Shown one piece after another: positions 44,608 through 52,981 of a DNA stretch of 64,000 nucleotides (positions are counted from its first letter, which is position 1; every line of letters begins with the position of its first letter). The position numbers and the translations under genes are program-made. The DNA is from Schlegelella_A sp965246805 (GTDB lineage: Bacteria > Pseudomonadota > Gammaproteobacteria > Burkholderiales > Burkholderiaceae_C), in assembly GCA_965246805.1 (NCBI GenBank), contig CBDFFO010000003.1, forward strand, positions 648,346 through 712,345, in the 5' to 3' direction. Below the pieces are notes generated by a model. That model saw only the letters and a list, made by a program, of their open reading frames with translations, had not been told where the DNA came from and did no database searches.

Positions 44608-45834
44608 ATGAACACCGTCTCCACCGGCCCCCTCGAATCGTCCCTGGTCGCGCAGGCGCCGGCCGCGGCGAAAGTGATCTTCGGCCTGCTGCGCAAGCTC
44701 TCGGGCGGCACGCTCGATGTGCGCACGCCCGATGGGTCGACGATCCATTTCGGCGAGGCCTTCGAGGGTGCTCCCCGCGCCACGCTCACGCTTCGCAACT
44801 GGAAGCCGTGCGCGGCCGCACTCCGGTCGGGCGATGTCGGCTTCGCCGAAACCTACATCGCGGGCGACTGGACCACCTCGGACCTGTCGGCGCTCCTGAA
44901 GCTCTTCATCGCGAACCGCGACGCGGTGGAGGCGGCCGTCTACGGCACGTGGTGGGGCTCGCTGCTGCATCGGCTGAAGCATCTCGGCCATCGCAACTCG
45001 CGCCGAGGATCGAAGAAGAACATCCACGCCCACTACGACCTTGGCAACGAGTTCTATCGCTTGTGGCTCGACCCGTCGATGCACTACAGCAGCGCATGGT
45101 TCGAGGGCGGCGACCGCGAAGGCTCGCTCGTCGATGCGCAGTGGGCGAAGACGCGCCGCACGCTGAACGAATGCGGCGTCAGGGCCGGCGACCGTGTGCT
45201 CGAGATCGGTTGCGGCTGGGGCGCGCTGGCCGAGTGCGCCGCGCGCGAGTTCGACGCCACCGTGAGCGGCGTGACGCTCTCGACCGAGCAACTCGCGTGG
45301 GCCCGCGACCGCCTGCATGGCGCCGAACTGACCGGTGACCTGCGGCTGCAGGATTACCGCGACGTCACCGACGGCCCGTTCGACGCGGTGGTGTCGATCG
45401 AGATGTTCGAGGCGGTCGGTCGCGAGTATTGGGCCGGCTACTTCGAGACTGTGAAAGCGCAGTTGAAGCCGGACGGCCGGGCGTGCATTCAAAGCATCAC
45501 GATCCGCGACGACCTGTTCGAGCGTTACGTGAAGTCGACCGACTTTATCCAGCAGTACATCTTCCCCGGTGGTCTGCTGCCGAGCCCGTCGGCGTTTCGC
45601 GAAACAGCCGCGGCCGCGGGCCTCGTCGTCGTCAACGAACTCGATTTCGGGCTTGATTACGCCGAGACCTTGCGGCGCTGGCGCGATCGCTATCTGGCCA
45701 GCGAAGGGCCGGTGCGCCAGCTCGGCTTCGACACCCGATTCCTGCGGATCTGGGAGTTCTACCTCGCCTATTGCGAGGCCGCCTTCGCAACCGGCAACAC
45801 CAGCGTCATGCAGTTCACGTTGCGGCGCGCGTGA
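44608..45834 (+). CDS. Cyclopropane-fatty-acyl-phospholipid-synthase-like methyltransferase
   Basis: 408 residues. The N-terminal lipid-binding region includes GDVGFAETYIAGDWTTSDLSALLKLFI. The active-site entry is HYDLGNEFYRLWLDPSMHYSSAWF; the SAM site is VLEIGCGWGALAECAAREF; VSIEMFEAVGREYWAGYF and SDRYV-like RDDLFERYVKSTDFIQQYIFPGG follow. The fold is complete. It methylates unsaturated acyl chains of membrane phospholipids; whether it yields cyclopropane or methyl-branched unsaturated products cannot be told. Its stop overlaps the MFS start (GTGA at 45831). Confidence 0.88.
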   Translation: MNTVSTGPLESSLVAQAPAAAKVIFGLLRKLSGGTLDVRTPDGSTIHFGEAFEGAPRATLTLRNWKPCAAALRSGDVGFAETYIAGDWTTSDLSALLKLFIANRDAVEAAVYGTWWGSLLHRLKHLGHRNSRRGSKKNIHAHYDLGNEFYRLWLDPSMHYSSAWFEGGDREGSLVDAQWAKTRRTLNECGVRAGDRVLEIGCGWGALAECAAREFDATVSGVTLSTEQLAWARDRLHGAELTGDLRLQDYRDVTDGPFDAVVSIEMFEAVGREYWAGYFETVKAQLKPDGRACIQSITIRDDLFERYVKSTDFIQQYIFPGGLLPSPSAFRETAAAAGLVVVNELDFGLDYAETLRRWRDRYLASEGPVRQLGFDTRFLRIWEFYLAYCEAAFATGNTSVMQFTLRRA

Positions 45835-47213
45835 TCGACACCGGCCGCGCGTGGCGCGGCGGCTGGCGCGACGGCCTCTCGTACGGCGGGCTCGGCTTCG
45901 CGCTCGCGTTCGTCGAGTTGCCGCTCTACGTGCTGCTGCCAAACCACTACGCGAGCCAGTACGGGACGCCGCTGGCGTGGCTCGGTGCGGTGCTGCTCGC
46001 GGCGCGCCTGCTCGACGCGATCTGCGACCCGCTGATCGGCCGCTGGGCCGACGGGCTCTTCGCGCGAACACGCGCGGCATCGCACGCGCGGTCGACCGGG
46101 CCGCTGAGCGCGACCGCCTCGGCGCTGCCCGCATGGCGATGGCTCGGGGTCGGCGCGGTCGCGTTGACCGTCGGCTTCGGCGCCCTCTTCTTCCCGCCGG
46201 ACCCGGCGCCGATGGCCGTTCTCGGTTGGTGTGCCGCTGCACTGGTCGTGACCTATCTCGGCTTCAGCACCGTGACCGTGATCCACCAGGCGTGGGGCGC
46301 GCGCCTGGCGGGCAACGAAGCGCAGCGCGCGCGCATCGTCGCGTGGCGCGAGGGCGCAGGCCTCCTCGGCGTGATGACGGCGAGCGTGCTGTTCACCGCG
46401 GCCGCGCCCGCGTTCGGCATCGCGATGTTCGCGGGCTTGCTGGCGTTGGGTGTGATCGCGCTGGCGCTGGCACCGCAAAGGGCAGCCGGCACGACGGCGC
46501 CGTCGACGCGGTCGCCATCGATGCGCTTGCCGTGGAAGAACCCGGCGTTCCGTCGCCTGCTCGCGATCTATGCGCTGAACGGCATTGCGAGCGCGGTGCC
46601 CGCCACCCTGGTGCTCTTCTTCATCCAGGACCGTCTGCAAGCCGCCGCTCAGACGGGCCTCTTCCTGGGCACCTATTTCGCCGCCGCCGCACTTGCGATC
46701 CCGCTGTGGATGCGCGTCGTCAGCCGCTTCGGCCTCGCACGCACGTGGCTCGCCGCGATGCTGCTCGCGATCGTCACGTTTTCGGCCGCCGCGCTGCTCG
46801 GCGCGGGCGACGTGGCCGGCTTCACGCTGGTCTGCATCACGAGCGGCATCGCGCTCGGCGCCGACCTGACGCTGCCGAGCGCACTGCTGACCGGCGTGAT
46901 CCAGCGCGCCGGCCATGGCGGCCGTGCCGAAGGCGCCTACATGGGCTGGTGGAGCTTCGTCACCAAGCTCAACCTCGCGCTCGCGGCGGGTCTCGCGCTG
47001 CCGCTGCTGCAACTGTTCGGCTACGCGAACGGCACCCGTGCAGAACCGGAGCTGAACGTGCTCACCGCGGCCTATTGCGGGTTGCCGTGCGCGCTGAAAC
47101 TGATCGCGGCGGCAGCGCTTTACCTCGTCTGGATCCGGCCGCGCGTGGGGTCGGCGGACCCTGCCGGGACGGCCGGTTCGATCTCCACGACCGGCGCACG
47201 CGCGCGCGACTGA
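45831..47213 (+). CDS. MFS transporter of the lipid-modification operon
   Basis: 460 residues from the GTG at 45831 that overlaps the methyltransferase stop; the longer frame from 45771 lies inside that gene. About twelve hydrophobic helices; ARLLDAICDPLIGRWADGLFART is the GPH/MelB-like loop 2-3 motif, and NEAQRARIVAWREGAGLLGVMTAS and GRAEGAYMGWWSFVTKLNLALAAGLALPLL fit MFS_2 proteins. MFS_2 relatives include lysophospholipid flippases, which would suit a lipid-remodelling operon; substrate unknown. Confidence 0.83.
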   Translation: MIDTGRAWRGGWRDGLSYGGLGFALAFVELPLYVLLPNHYASQYGTPLAWLGAVLLAARLLDAICDPLIGRWADGLFARTRAASHARSTGPLSATASALPAWRWLGVGAVALTVGFGALFFPPDPAPMAVLGWCAAALVVTYLGFSTVTVIHQAWGARLAGNEAQRARIVAWREGAGLLGVMTASVLFTAAAPAFGIAMFAGLLALGVIALALAPQRAAGTTAPSTRSPSMRLPWKNPAFRRLLAIYALNGIASAVPATLVLFFIQDRLQAAAQTGLFLGTYFAAAALAIPLWMRVVSRFGLARTWLAAMLLAIVTFSAAALLGAGDVAGFTLVCITSGIALGADLTLPSALLTGVIQRAGHGGRAEGAYMGWWSFVTKLNLALAAGLALPLLQLFGYANGTRAEPELNVLTAAYCGLPCALKLIAAAALYLVWIRPRVGSADPAGTAGSISTTGARARD

Positions 47214-47237
47214 CGGCCGCCCAGGCACACTCTCGCG

Positions 47238-48011
47238 ATGTCGCTCAACACCCCCATCACCGATTGGCACGGCCAGGTCGTGTGGCTCGTCGGCGCGTCG
47301 TCGGGCATCGGCCGCGCGACGGCCTCGCTGCTGCACGCGCGCGGCGCGAAGGTGGTGATCTCGGCCCGCAGTGACGACGCCGTCGCGGCCTTCGAGGCCG
47401 AGCACGCCGGCAGCCTCGGCATCGCGCTCGACGTGCAGGACCGCGACAAGCTGAAGGCCGCGACGATGCTGATCGAGGCGCGTTTCGGGCGCATCGACCT
47501 CGTCTTCTTCTGTGCCGGCACGTACGACGCGATGCGCGCGACGGAACTCGACCTCGACGTCGCGGTGCGGCACGTTCAGGTGAACTACGTCGGCGCGCTT
47601 AACGTCGTCGACGCCGTGCTCGCGTTGCTGCTGAAGCAGCGCCACGGCCACCTCGCGTTCGTGTCGAGCGTGGCCGGCTATCGCGGCCTGCCCAACGCGC
47701 TCGCGTACGGGCCGTCGAAGGCCGCGCTCAGCAACCTCGCCGAGGTGCTCTACCTCGATCTGCACGACAGCGGCATCGCGGTCTCGCTGATCTGCCCCGG
47801 CTTCGTCGAAACGAAGCTCACGTCGGTCAACGACTTCAAAATGCCCGCGCTCATCACGCCCGACGAAGCGGCGCGCGAGATCCTGCAGGGCTGGTCGCGT
47901 GGCAGCTTCGAGATCCACTTTCCGAAACGCTTCACGCGGGTCATGAAGCTCGTCGCGCTCCTCGGGCCGTGGCTCTATTTCAAGGTGGTTCGGCGCATCA
48001 CCGGGTTATAG
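47238..48011 (+). CDS. Short-chain dehydrogenase/reductase
   Basis: 257 residues. NAD(P)-binding GASSGIGRATA near residue 20, the NNAG-equivalent FFCAGTYDA, catalytic Ser in LAFVSSVAGY and Tyr/Lys in YGPSKAAL. PGFVETKLTSVNDFKMPALITPDEAAREILQGWSRG is a C-terminal form seen in the same lipid operon in other bacteria. Acts on an unidentified alcohol or carbonyl, perhaps a modified acyl chain. Last gene of the five-gene operon, 24 bp after the MFS gene. Confidence 0.87.
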   Translation: MSLNTPITDWHGQVVWLVGASSGIGRATASLLHARGAKVVISARSDDAVAAFEAEHAGSLGIALDVQDRDKLKAATMLIEARFGRIDLVFFCAGTYDAMRATELDLDVAVRHVQVNYVGALNVVDAVLALLLKQRHGHLAFVSSVAGYRGLPNALAYGPSKAALSNLAEVLYLDLHDSGIAVSLICPGFVETKLTSVNDFKMPALITPDEAAREILQGWSRGSFEIHFPKRFTRVMKLVALLGPWLYFKVVRRITGL

Positions 48012-48314
48012 CGGGGCGAATGTCGTCGAGGCCTCTCGACGCCCTGTTCTCGTTCACGCGAACGTGACCCAGCGGACGGCCCGGCCGGTCCGAGGTGCCA
48101 GACCTGCTGCTCTTGGATAACCGCGCCAGTTTCTTGCCGTAGCGGGACACACAGATGTCTGGTGTTCGGCAACTTGCTTTGGTGACTTTCATTTGTGCCG
48201 GCAAATGAAAGTTGCTGGCCATGGCCGGGCCAGTCCGGCCGCCGCCTCACGCGTGCAGAAGAAAGACGCCACGGCGAGCAACGACCTAGTGCCCTCGCGC
48301 GCCCCCGCTGGACG
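48012..48314. other. Intergenic region with an inverted repeat
   Basis: About 300 bp between convergent genes. It has an 11-bp perfect inverted repeat at 48185-48212, a short GTTC/GAAC hairpin near 48051, and GC-rich partial palindromes near 48072-48092. No gene is seen; short frames here do not resemble proteins I know. Confidence 0.5.
48185..48212. repeat. Perfect inverted repeat between convergent genes
   Basis: Arms ACTTTCATTTG and CAAATGAAAGT around TGCCGG. AT-rich arms stand out against the GC-rich surroundings. It resembles the intergenic dyads found in many Burkholderiales, which may act as bidirectional terminators or be relics of a dispersed repeat. Confidence 0.65.
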
Positions 48315-49277
48315 TCAGCGCAACCAGCCCTTCCGCCGGAAGTACAAAAACGGCGCCGCCACGGAAGCCGCCATCAACCCGATCGCATACGGATAGCCGA
48401 GCGACCAATCGAGCTCCGGCATGCCCTTGAAATTCATGCCATAGACGCTTGCGATCAGGGTCGGCGGCAACAACGCGACGCTCGCGACCGAGAAGATCTT
48501 GATGATCTTGTTCTGGTTGATGTTGATGAAGCCGACCGTCGCGTTCATCAGGAAGTTGATCTTGTCGAACAAGAAGGTCGAGTGGCTGTCGAGCGAATCG
48601 ATGTCGCGCAGGATCTGGCGCGCCTCTTCGAACTGCTCGGCGTTCAACATCCGGCTGCGCATCATGAAGCTCACCGCGCGCCGCGTGTCCATCACGTTGC
48701 GGCGGATGCGTCCGTTCAGGTCTTCTTCGCGGGCGATCGCCGAGAGCGCCTCGCCCGCCTCCTGGTCGTTGACGTTCTGCTTCAGCACGCGTGCGCTGAC
48801 GGCCTCCAGGCTGTCGTAGATGCCTTCGAGCGCGTCGGCCGAGTATTCGGCATCGGCGTCGTAGAGCTTCAGCAGCACGTCCTTCGCGTCGTCGATCAGG
48901 GCCGGAATGCGGCGTGCACGCAGGCGAAAGAGCCGAAACACGGGCAGGTCTTCGGCATGCACCGAGAACAGCACGTTCTGATGCAGGATGAACGCGACCC
49001 TGACGTTGCGAGGCGTGACGTCATCATCGATCAGGAAGTCGGAGCGGATGTGCAGCTCACCGTTGTCTTCCTCGTAGAAACGGGCCGATTCCTCGAGGTC
49101 GTCGTCGACCGCGTCGTTGGGGATCGTCACGCCGAAGTGTTGCGCGATCCAGCCTTTCTCGGCCGAGGTCGGCGCATCTAGATCGACCCAGACCGGACCC
49201 ACGCGAGCCAGCGCGTCGAGGCTTTCGATCTCTTCCTGGAACAGCCGGCCGTTGGCCAGCGTGAAGACGTTCAGCAT
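48315..49277 (-). CDS. corA: Magnesium/cobalt transporter CorA
   Basis: 320 residues from the ATG at 49277 (MLNVFTLANGRLFQ). The long cytoplasmic alpha/beta N-terminal domain ends in the stalk helix (INFLMNATVGFININQNKIIKIFSVASVALLPPTLIASVYGMNFKGMPEL), with the invariant GMN selectivity motif. A second helix (YAIGLMAASVAAPFLYFRRKGWL) follows with a Lys/Arg-rich C-terminus. Pentameric Mg2+ channel of the inner membrane. The frame extends to 49355 but lacks family similarity there. Confidence 0.94.
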   Translation of the reverse strand: MLNVFTLANGRLFQEEIESLDALARVGPVWVDLDAPTSAEKGWIAQHFGVTIPNDAVDDDLEESARFYEEDNGELHIRSDFLIDDDVTPRNVRVAFILHQNVLFSVHAEDLPVFRLFRLRARRIPALIDDAKDVLLKLYDADAEYSADALEGIYDSLEAVSARVLKQNVNDQEAGEALSAIAREEDLNGRIRRNVMDTRRAVSFMMRSRMLNAEQFEEARQILRDIDSLDSHSTFLFDKINFLMNATVGFININQNKIIKIFSVASVALLPPTLIASVYGMNFKGMPELDWSLGYPYAIGLMAASVAAPFLYFRRKGWLR

Positions 49278-49687
49278 GCGCGATCCAGCAACGTGGCGCC
49301 GAGATCGCCGCCGTGCAGAAAGGGGGTAGGTCGACAACCGCCTCACCCCGTGCACGCAACCCCGGCGTTCGCCGGGCTGGCCTGCTGAAGCGGACGGTCA
49401 CCGAGGGTGCGAGTGGTCCAACGATCGGTCCGGTATTTCGGTCGTGAAATTATGGCATCGGCCGGTCCCGGCCCGCCGGATTCGAGGCGCATGTCGCGCG
49501 GTCGGTGATCGAAATCACGCTGCCTCGGACCACTTCGGAAGATACGCCACTCGACATAGGCCGACTCGCTTGTCAGGGCCTTTCGAGCTAGGCACACTGA
49601 ATCGACGCCTTTTTCGCCCGATGGCTCTCACAAGCCACCCGATCTTCCGAGCCGGCAGCGGCTTCGGCACTTTTGAAAAGGATCTAC
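49278..49687. other. Divergent corA-hpf intergenic region
   Basis: About 410 bp. It contains a perfect 6-bp hairpin CCCGGC-GTTC-GCCGGG at 49361-49376, which could form in the corA leader transcript, and a candidate promoter for hpf. No gene is supported. The rpoN gene that often precedes hpf is not here. Confidence 0.45.
49570..49598 (+). promoter_or_regulatory. Candidate sigma-70 promoter for hpf
   Basis: TTGTCA at 49570-49575 and CACACT at 49593-49598 with 17-bp spacing, about 90 bp before the hpf start. The -35 is a good match, the -10 only partial (3 of 6). It is the best candidate in the region by eye. Confidence 0.25.
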
Positions 49688-50029
49688 ATGAACCTCACCA
49701 TCAGCGGTCATCACCTCGAAGTCACTCCGGCTCTCAGAGAGTATGTGCTCACGAAGCTCGAGCGCGTGAAGCGCCATTTCGACCAGGTCGTCGATGTGAC
49801 GATCGTGCTCTCGGTGGAGAAGCTCAGCCAGAAGGATCGGCGTCAGAAGGCCGAATGCACGCTGCACGTGAAGGGCAAGGACATCTTCGTCGAACAGTCG
49901 AGCGAAGACATGTATGCCGCGGTCGATGAGTTGATGGACAAGCTCGACCGCCAGGTGGTGCGCCACAAGGACAAGGTGCAAGACCACCACCACGAAGCGG
50001 CCAAACGCGTCGACGCTGCGCTCAACTGA
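49688..50029 (+). CDS. hpf: Ribosome hibernation-promoting factor
   Basis: 113 residues from the ATG at 49688 with AAGGAT 6-7 bases upstream. MNLTISGHHLEVTPALREYVLTKLERVKRHFDQVVDVTIVLSVEK is the S30AE/HPF fold; KAECTLHVKGKDIFVEQSSEDMYAAVDELMDKLDRQVVRHKDK completes it. Length is that of short HPF, which promotes 100S ribosome dimers with RMF-type partners. It heads the hpf-ptsN-hprK block typical of Burkholderiales. Confidence 0.93.
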   Translation: MNLTISGHHLEVTPALREYVLTKLERVKRHFDQVVDVTIVLSVEKLSQKDRRQKAECTLHVKGKDIFVEQSSEDMYAAVDELMDKLDRQVVRHKDKVQDHHHEAAKRVDAALN

Positions 50030-50315
50030 TGACGCGAGCGCCGCCTCTGTGGCCGGCGCGTTTCCATGCCGGCCACGGTGCCGTTATGCGCCCCCCTCCC
50101 GACGTCGCCGAGCGCGGCGTTTTTCTCTACGGTCTCGCACCGCTTTTGTCGACACCACGCCGTGACCGATGTTGCGGCGCGGCTGCAAAGTGCGGACCGC
50201 GCGTCGGGTTCCGAGTGGGGCCGTGGACCAACCCGGATCACGACGCCCATAATTCGCAGCCCTGCCACCCCGCTCCGGCCGGCTGCGCCCTCTGGCGTAC
50301 GCCGGGCACTACCCG

Positions 50316-50786
50316 ATGAACCGTCTCGCCGCCATCCTGCCTGCCCTCAACGTGCTGATCGACGTCGACGCGACCAGCAAGAAGCGGGCATTCGAAGTCG
50401 CTGGTCTGCTGTTCGAGAACAGCCAGGTGATCGCGAGGTCGACCGTCACCGACAACCTTTTCGCCCGCGAGCGACTCGGCTCGACCGGCCTCGGACACGG
50501 TGTGGCGATTCCGCACGGCCGCATCAAGGGTCTGAAGAGCCCGCTGGCCGCCGTGCTGCGTCTGGGGCAGCCGATCCCGTTCGATGCGCCCGACGACGAG
50601 CCGGTGGCGCTGATGATCTTCCTGCTGGTGCCCGAGGCGGCGACCCAACGCCACCTCGAGATCCTCTCCGAGATCGCCGAGATGCTCTCCGACCGCGCCT
50701 TGCGCGAGCGCCTGAAGACGGTGACCGACCCGGCGGTGGTGCACCAGTTGATCACCGATTGGGAACCGCTGCGTTCGGTAGCGTGA
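50316..50786 (+). CDS. ptsN: Nitrogen PTS enzyme IIA
   Basis: 156 residues. EIIA fold with the phosphorylated His in LGHGVAIPHGRIKGL and the conserved NLFARERLGSTGLGHG before it. LMIFLLVPEAATQRHLEILSEIAEML is the family C-terminal helix region. Takes phosphate from NPr in the regulatory PTS-Ntr chain and affects potassium and nitrogen or carbon metabolism rather than sugar transport. It is 286 bp after hpf and 13-25 bp before hprK. Confidence 0.93.
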   Translation: MNRLAAILPALNVLIDVDATSKKRAFEVAGLLFENSQVIARSTVTDNLFARERLGSTGLGHGVAIPHGRIKGLKSPLAAVLRLGQPIPFDAPDDEPVALMIFLLVPEAATQRHLEILSEIAEMLSDRALRERLKTVTDPAVVHQLITDWEPLRSVA

Positions 50787-50811
50787 GAGCCGGTCCGCCT
50801 TGAAGCCGACC

Positions 50812-51750
50812 ATGATCAGCGCCGAGGCGCTGTTCGAAGAGCACCAAAGCGCGCTGCACTGGGAATGGGTCGCGGGCCACGCACACCCTGAGCGTCACTT
50901 CAGCGAAGTCGCGGTCCGAGAGGCCCACTCGGCAGCCGATCTGGTCGGCTACCTGAACTACATCCATCCGAACCGGATGCAGATCGTCGGTCGACGGGAA
51001 GTCGCCTACTTGAACGATGCGTCGCCCGAGTTGATGGAGCGGCGCATCACGCGCATCCTCACGCTCGAGCCGCCGGTCCTCATCGTCGCCGACGACCAGG
51101 TGCCGCCCGACCGGCTCGTCGCGCTCTGCGACCGCGCCGACATCCCGCTCTTCGTCACGGCCGAGTCGGCCGGCCATGTGATCGACGTGGTGCGGGGATA
51201 CCTGAGCCAGCACTTCGCCGAACGCACGACGCGGCACGGCGTCTTCATGGACATCCTGGGTCTCGGCGTGCTGCTCACCGGCGAGTCGGGCCTCGGCAAG
51301 AGCGAGCTCGGACTCGAGCTGATCTCGCGCGGCCACGGGCTCGTGGCCGATGACGCGGTCGACATCTACCGCGTCTCGCAGACCGCGCTCGAAGGCCGCT
51401 GTCCGGAGCTCCTGATCAACCTGCTCGAGGTGCGCGGCATCGGCCTGCTCGACATCAAGGCGATCTTCGGCGAGACCGCGGTGCGCCGGAAGATGCGGCT
51501 CAAGCTGATCGTTCACCTGGTCCGCAAGGAAACGATGGACCGCGAGTTCGAGCGCCTGCCGTACGAGCCGCTCAACGAGGAGATCCTCGGCACGCCAGTG
51601 CGAAAGACCGTGATCGCGGTCGATGCGGGGCGCAACCTCGCGGTGCTGGTCGAAGCCGCCGTGCGCAACACGATTCTTCAATTGCGCGGCATCGACACCT
51701 ACAAGGAATTCGTCGAGCGCCACCAGAAGGCGCTGCAGAAGGCGGACTGA
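50812..51750 (+). CDS. hprK: HPr kinase/phosphorylase
   Basis: 312 residues from the ATG at 50812; an in-frame TTG at 50800 is the alternative. Walker A is LTGESGLGKSELGLELI; the HPrK signature LLEVRGIGLLDIKAIFGETAVR and the catalytic region GHGLVADDAVDIYR are intact. In proteobacteria it phosphorylates the PTS-Ntr HPr at Ser. The adjoining ptsN supports this role. Converges with the damaged GGDEF gene 7 bp downstream. Confidence 0.94.
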   Translation: MISAEALFEEHQSALHWEWVAGHAHPERHFSEVAVREAHSAADLVGYLNYIHPNRMQIVGRREVAYLNDASPELMERRITRILTLEPPVLIVADDQVPPDRLVALCDRADIPLFVTAESAGHVIDVVRGYLSQHFAERTTRHGVFMDILGLGVLLTGESGLGKSELGLELISRGHGLVADDAVDIYRVSQTALEGRCPELLINLLEVRGIGLLDIKAIFGETAVRRKMRLKLIVHLVRKETMDREFERLPYEPLNEEILGTPVRKTVIAVDAGRNLAVLVEAAVRNTILQLRGIDTYKEFVERHQKALQKAD

Positions 51751-51757
51751 GCGCGTC

Positions 51758-52632
51758 TCAGGAGATTTCCAGATCCGGACTGCCGGTGCGTTCGCAGGCC
51801 GCCCGCGTTTTCTTCACGTCGTACATGGCCGCGTCGGCCATGCGTATCAGGCTGGCGCCATCCACCGCATCGGCTGGATACACCGCAACGCCGATGCTGA
51901 CATTGACATCGAGTTGGAGACCGTTCCAGACGATCGGCGCGGAGATGCGCTGACCGACGGCCTCTGCAATGCGAAGTATGTTTTCAGGCCCTTGCGGGTT
52001 GACCAGAAGGACCAGGAACTCGTCGCCGCCAGCACGGCTGACCGTGTCTTCGTCGCGCGCATGTCTGGCCAGGCGAGCCGCCACTTCCTTGAGGACGGCA
52101 TCGCCCGCCGCGTGGCCATGCCGGTCGTTGATGGGCTTGAAGCGGTCGAGATCGAGAAACATCACCGCGAGCGTCCAGTCGTGACGCTTGGCCATCGACA
52201 TCGCTTGTGCGAGTCGGGCGTCGAACAAGTCCCGGTTCGCAAGCCCGGTCAGTGAATCGTGAGAGGCCTGCGACAGGGCCGACTGTTCCGCGTGCCGGGA
52301 GATTGCCAACGCCTCTTTCGTCTGGCTCAAAGCCTGGGTCGCTTTCAACAGGGCCTGCTCGGTCGCGCCAGATCGTCGATGCCCTTGGCCAACGTTTCGG
52401 TGACCTCGTGCAGGTCGTCCGCGCATTCCTGGACCCTGCTCTCGACTTCCTTGCCTGCAGCCAGGGTGTTCGACGCGGAGATCGTGGTCACGCCTTGCGC
52501 AATATCGGCTTCCATCACGACGTTGGTGGTGCCGATGGCGTCGGCACATTCTTCGACCTTGGCTTTCACGTCGTGGCTCTGCGCGAGAGCCCGCGTTAGA
52601 GGTGCATTCAATTTTTGGCCGATCGAGATCAT
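51758..52632 (-). pseudogene. Frameshifted diguanylate cyclase (GGDEF)
   Basis: The N-terminal frame starts with the ATG at 52632 (MISIGQKLNAPLTRALAQSH) and reads an alpha-helical region through ETLAKGIDDLAR before hitting a stop at 52345. The continuation, EQALLKATQALSQTKEALAIS and a full GGDEF domain (SHDSLTGLANRDLF, FLDLDRFKPINDRHGHAAGD, SRAGGDEFLVLLV), is in the next frame to 51758. One missing base near 52362-52370 explains the break. GGDEF and the RxxD inhibition site (RDED five residues upstream) are intact. Either recent inactivation or an assembly error. Confidence 0.8.
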
Positions 52633-52981
52633 GATGTTTTCGTCAAGGGAAAGTCACAAAAAAGGGCGCCGCTGGGGAGCCACGCCAATCGATGGCGGCG
52701 GGCGCGCCCTGTCAAACGCGGTTGAAGACACCATGAGCGATTGGCACAAGGTGGGGCGAACTTTGTGAGGTCGCTCTGCCGGAGCGGGGCCACGGGAAGC
52801 TCCTTCAAGGCGTTCCCTGGACACATGATGTACGGGTTCGGGCTTCGGCTGGCAGGGACCGAGGCGGCCAAAGCATCAACTTCGCACAGTCCGATCCCAG
52901 ACGCTACAGTTCCTCCGCGAAGCGGAAGGGACACGCGACCTGCCGACATCGAAGAAGTGCGTCTTTTTGGGAACACGATCT
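52633..52981. other. Intergenic region before bioB
   Basis: About 350 bp with lower GC than most of the window. No gene or strong hairpin recognised; an imperfect dyad (TTCCTCCGC-GAA-GCGGAAGG) lies near 52911-52931. It should contain the promoters of the GGDEF gene and bioB. Confidence 0.45.

Noticed and set aside
45768..47918. Long antisense frame of 716 codons across the MFS and SDR genes
   Set aside because: Arg/Ala/Asp-rich low-complexity translation spanning two well-identified genes on the other strand; typical shadow in 70% GC DNA.
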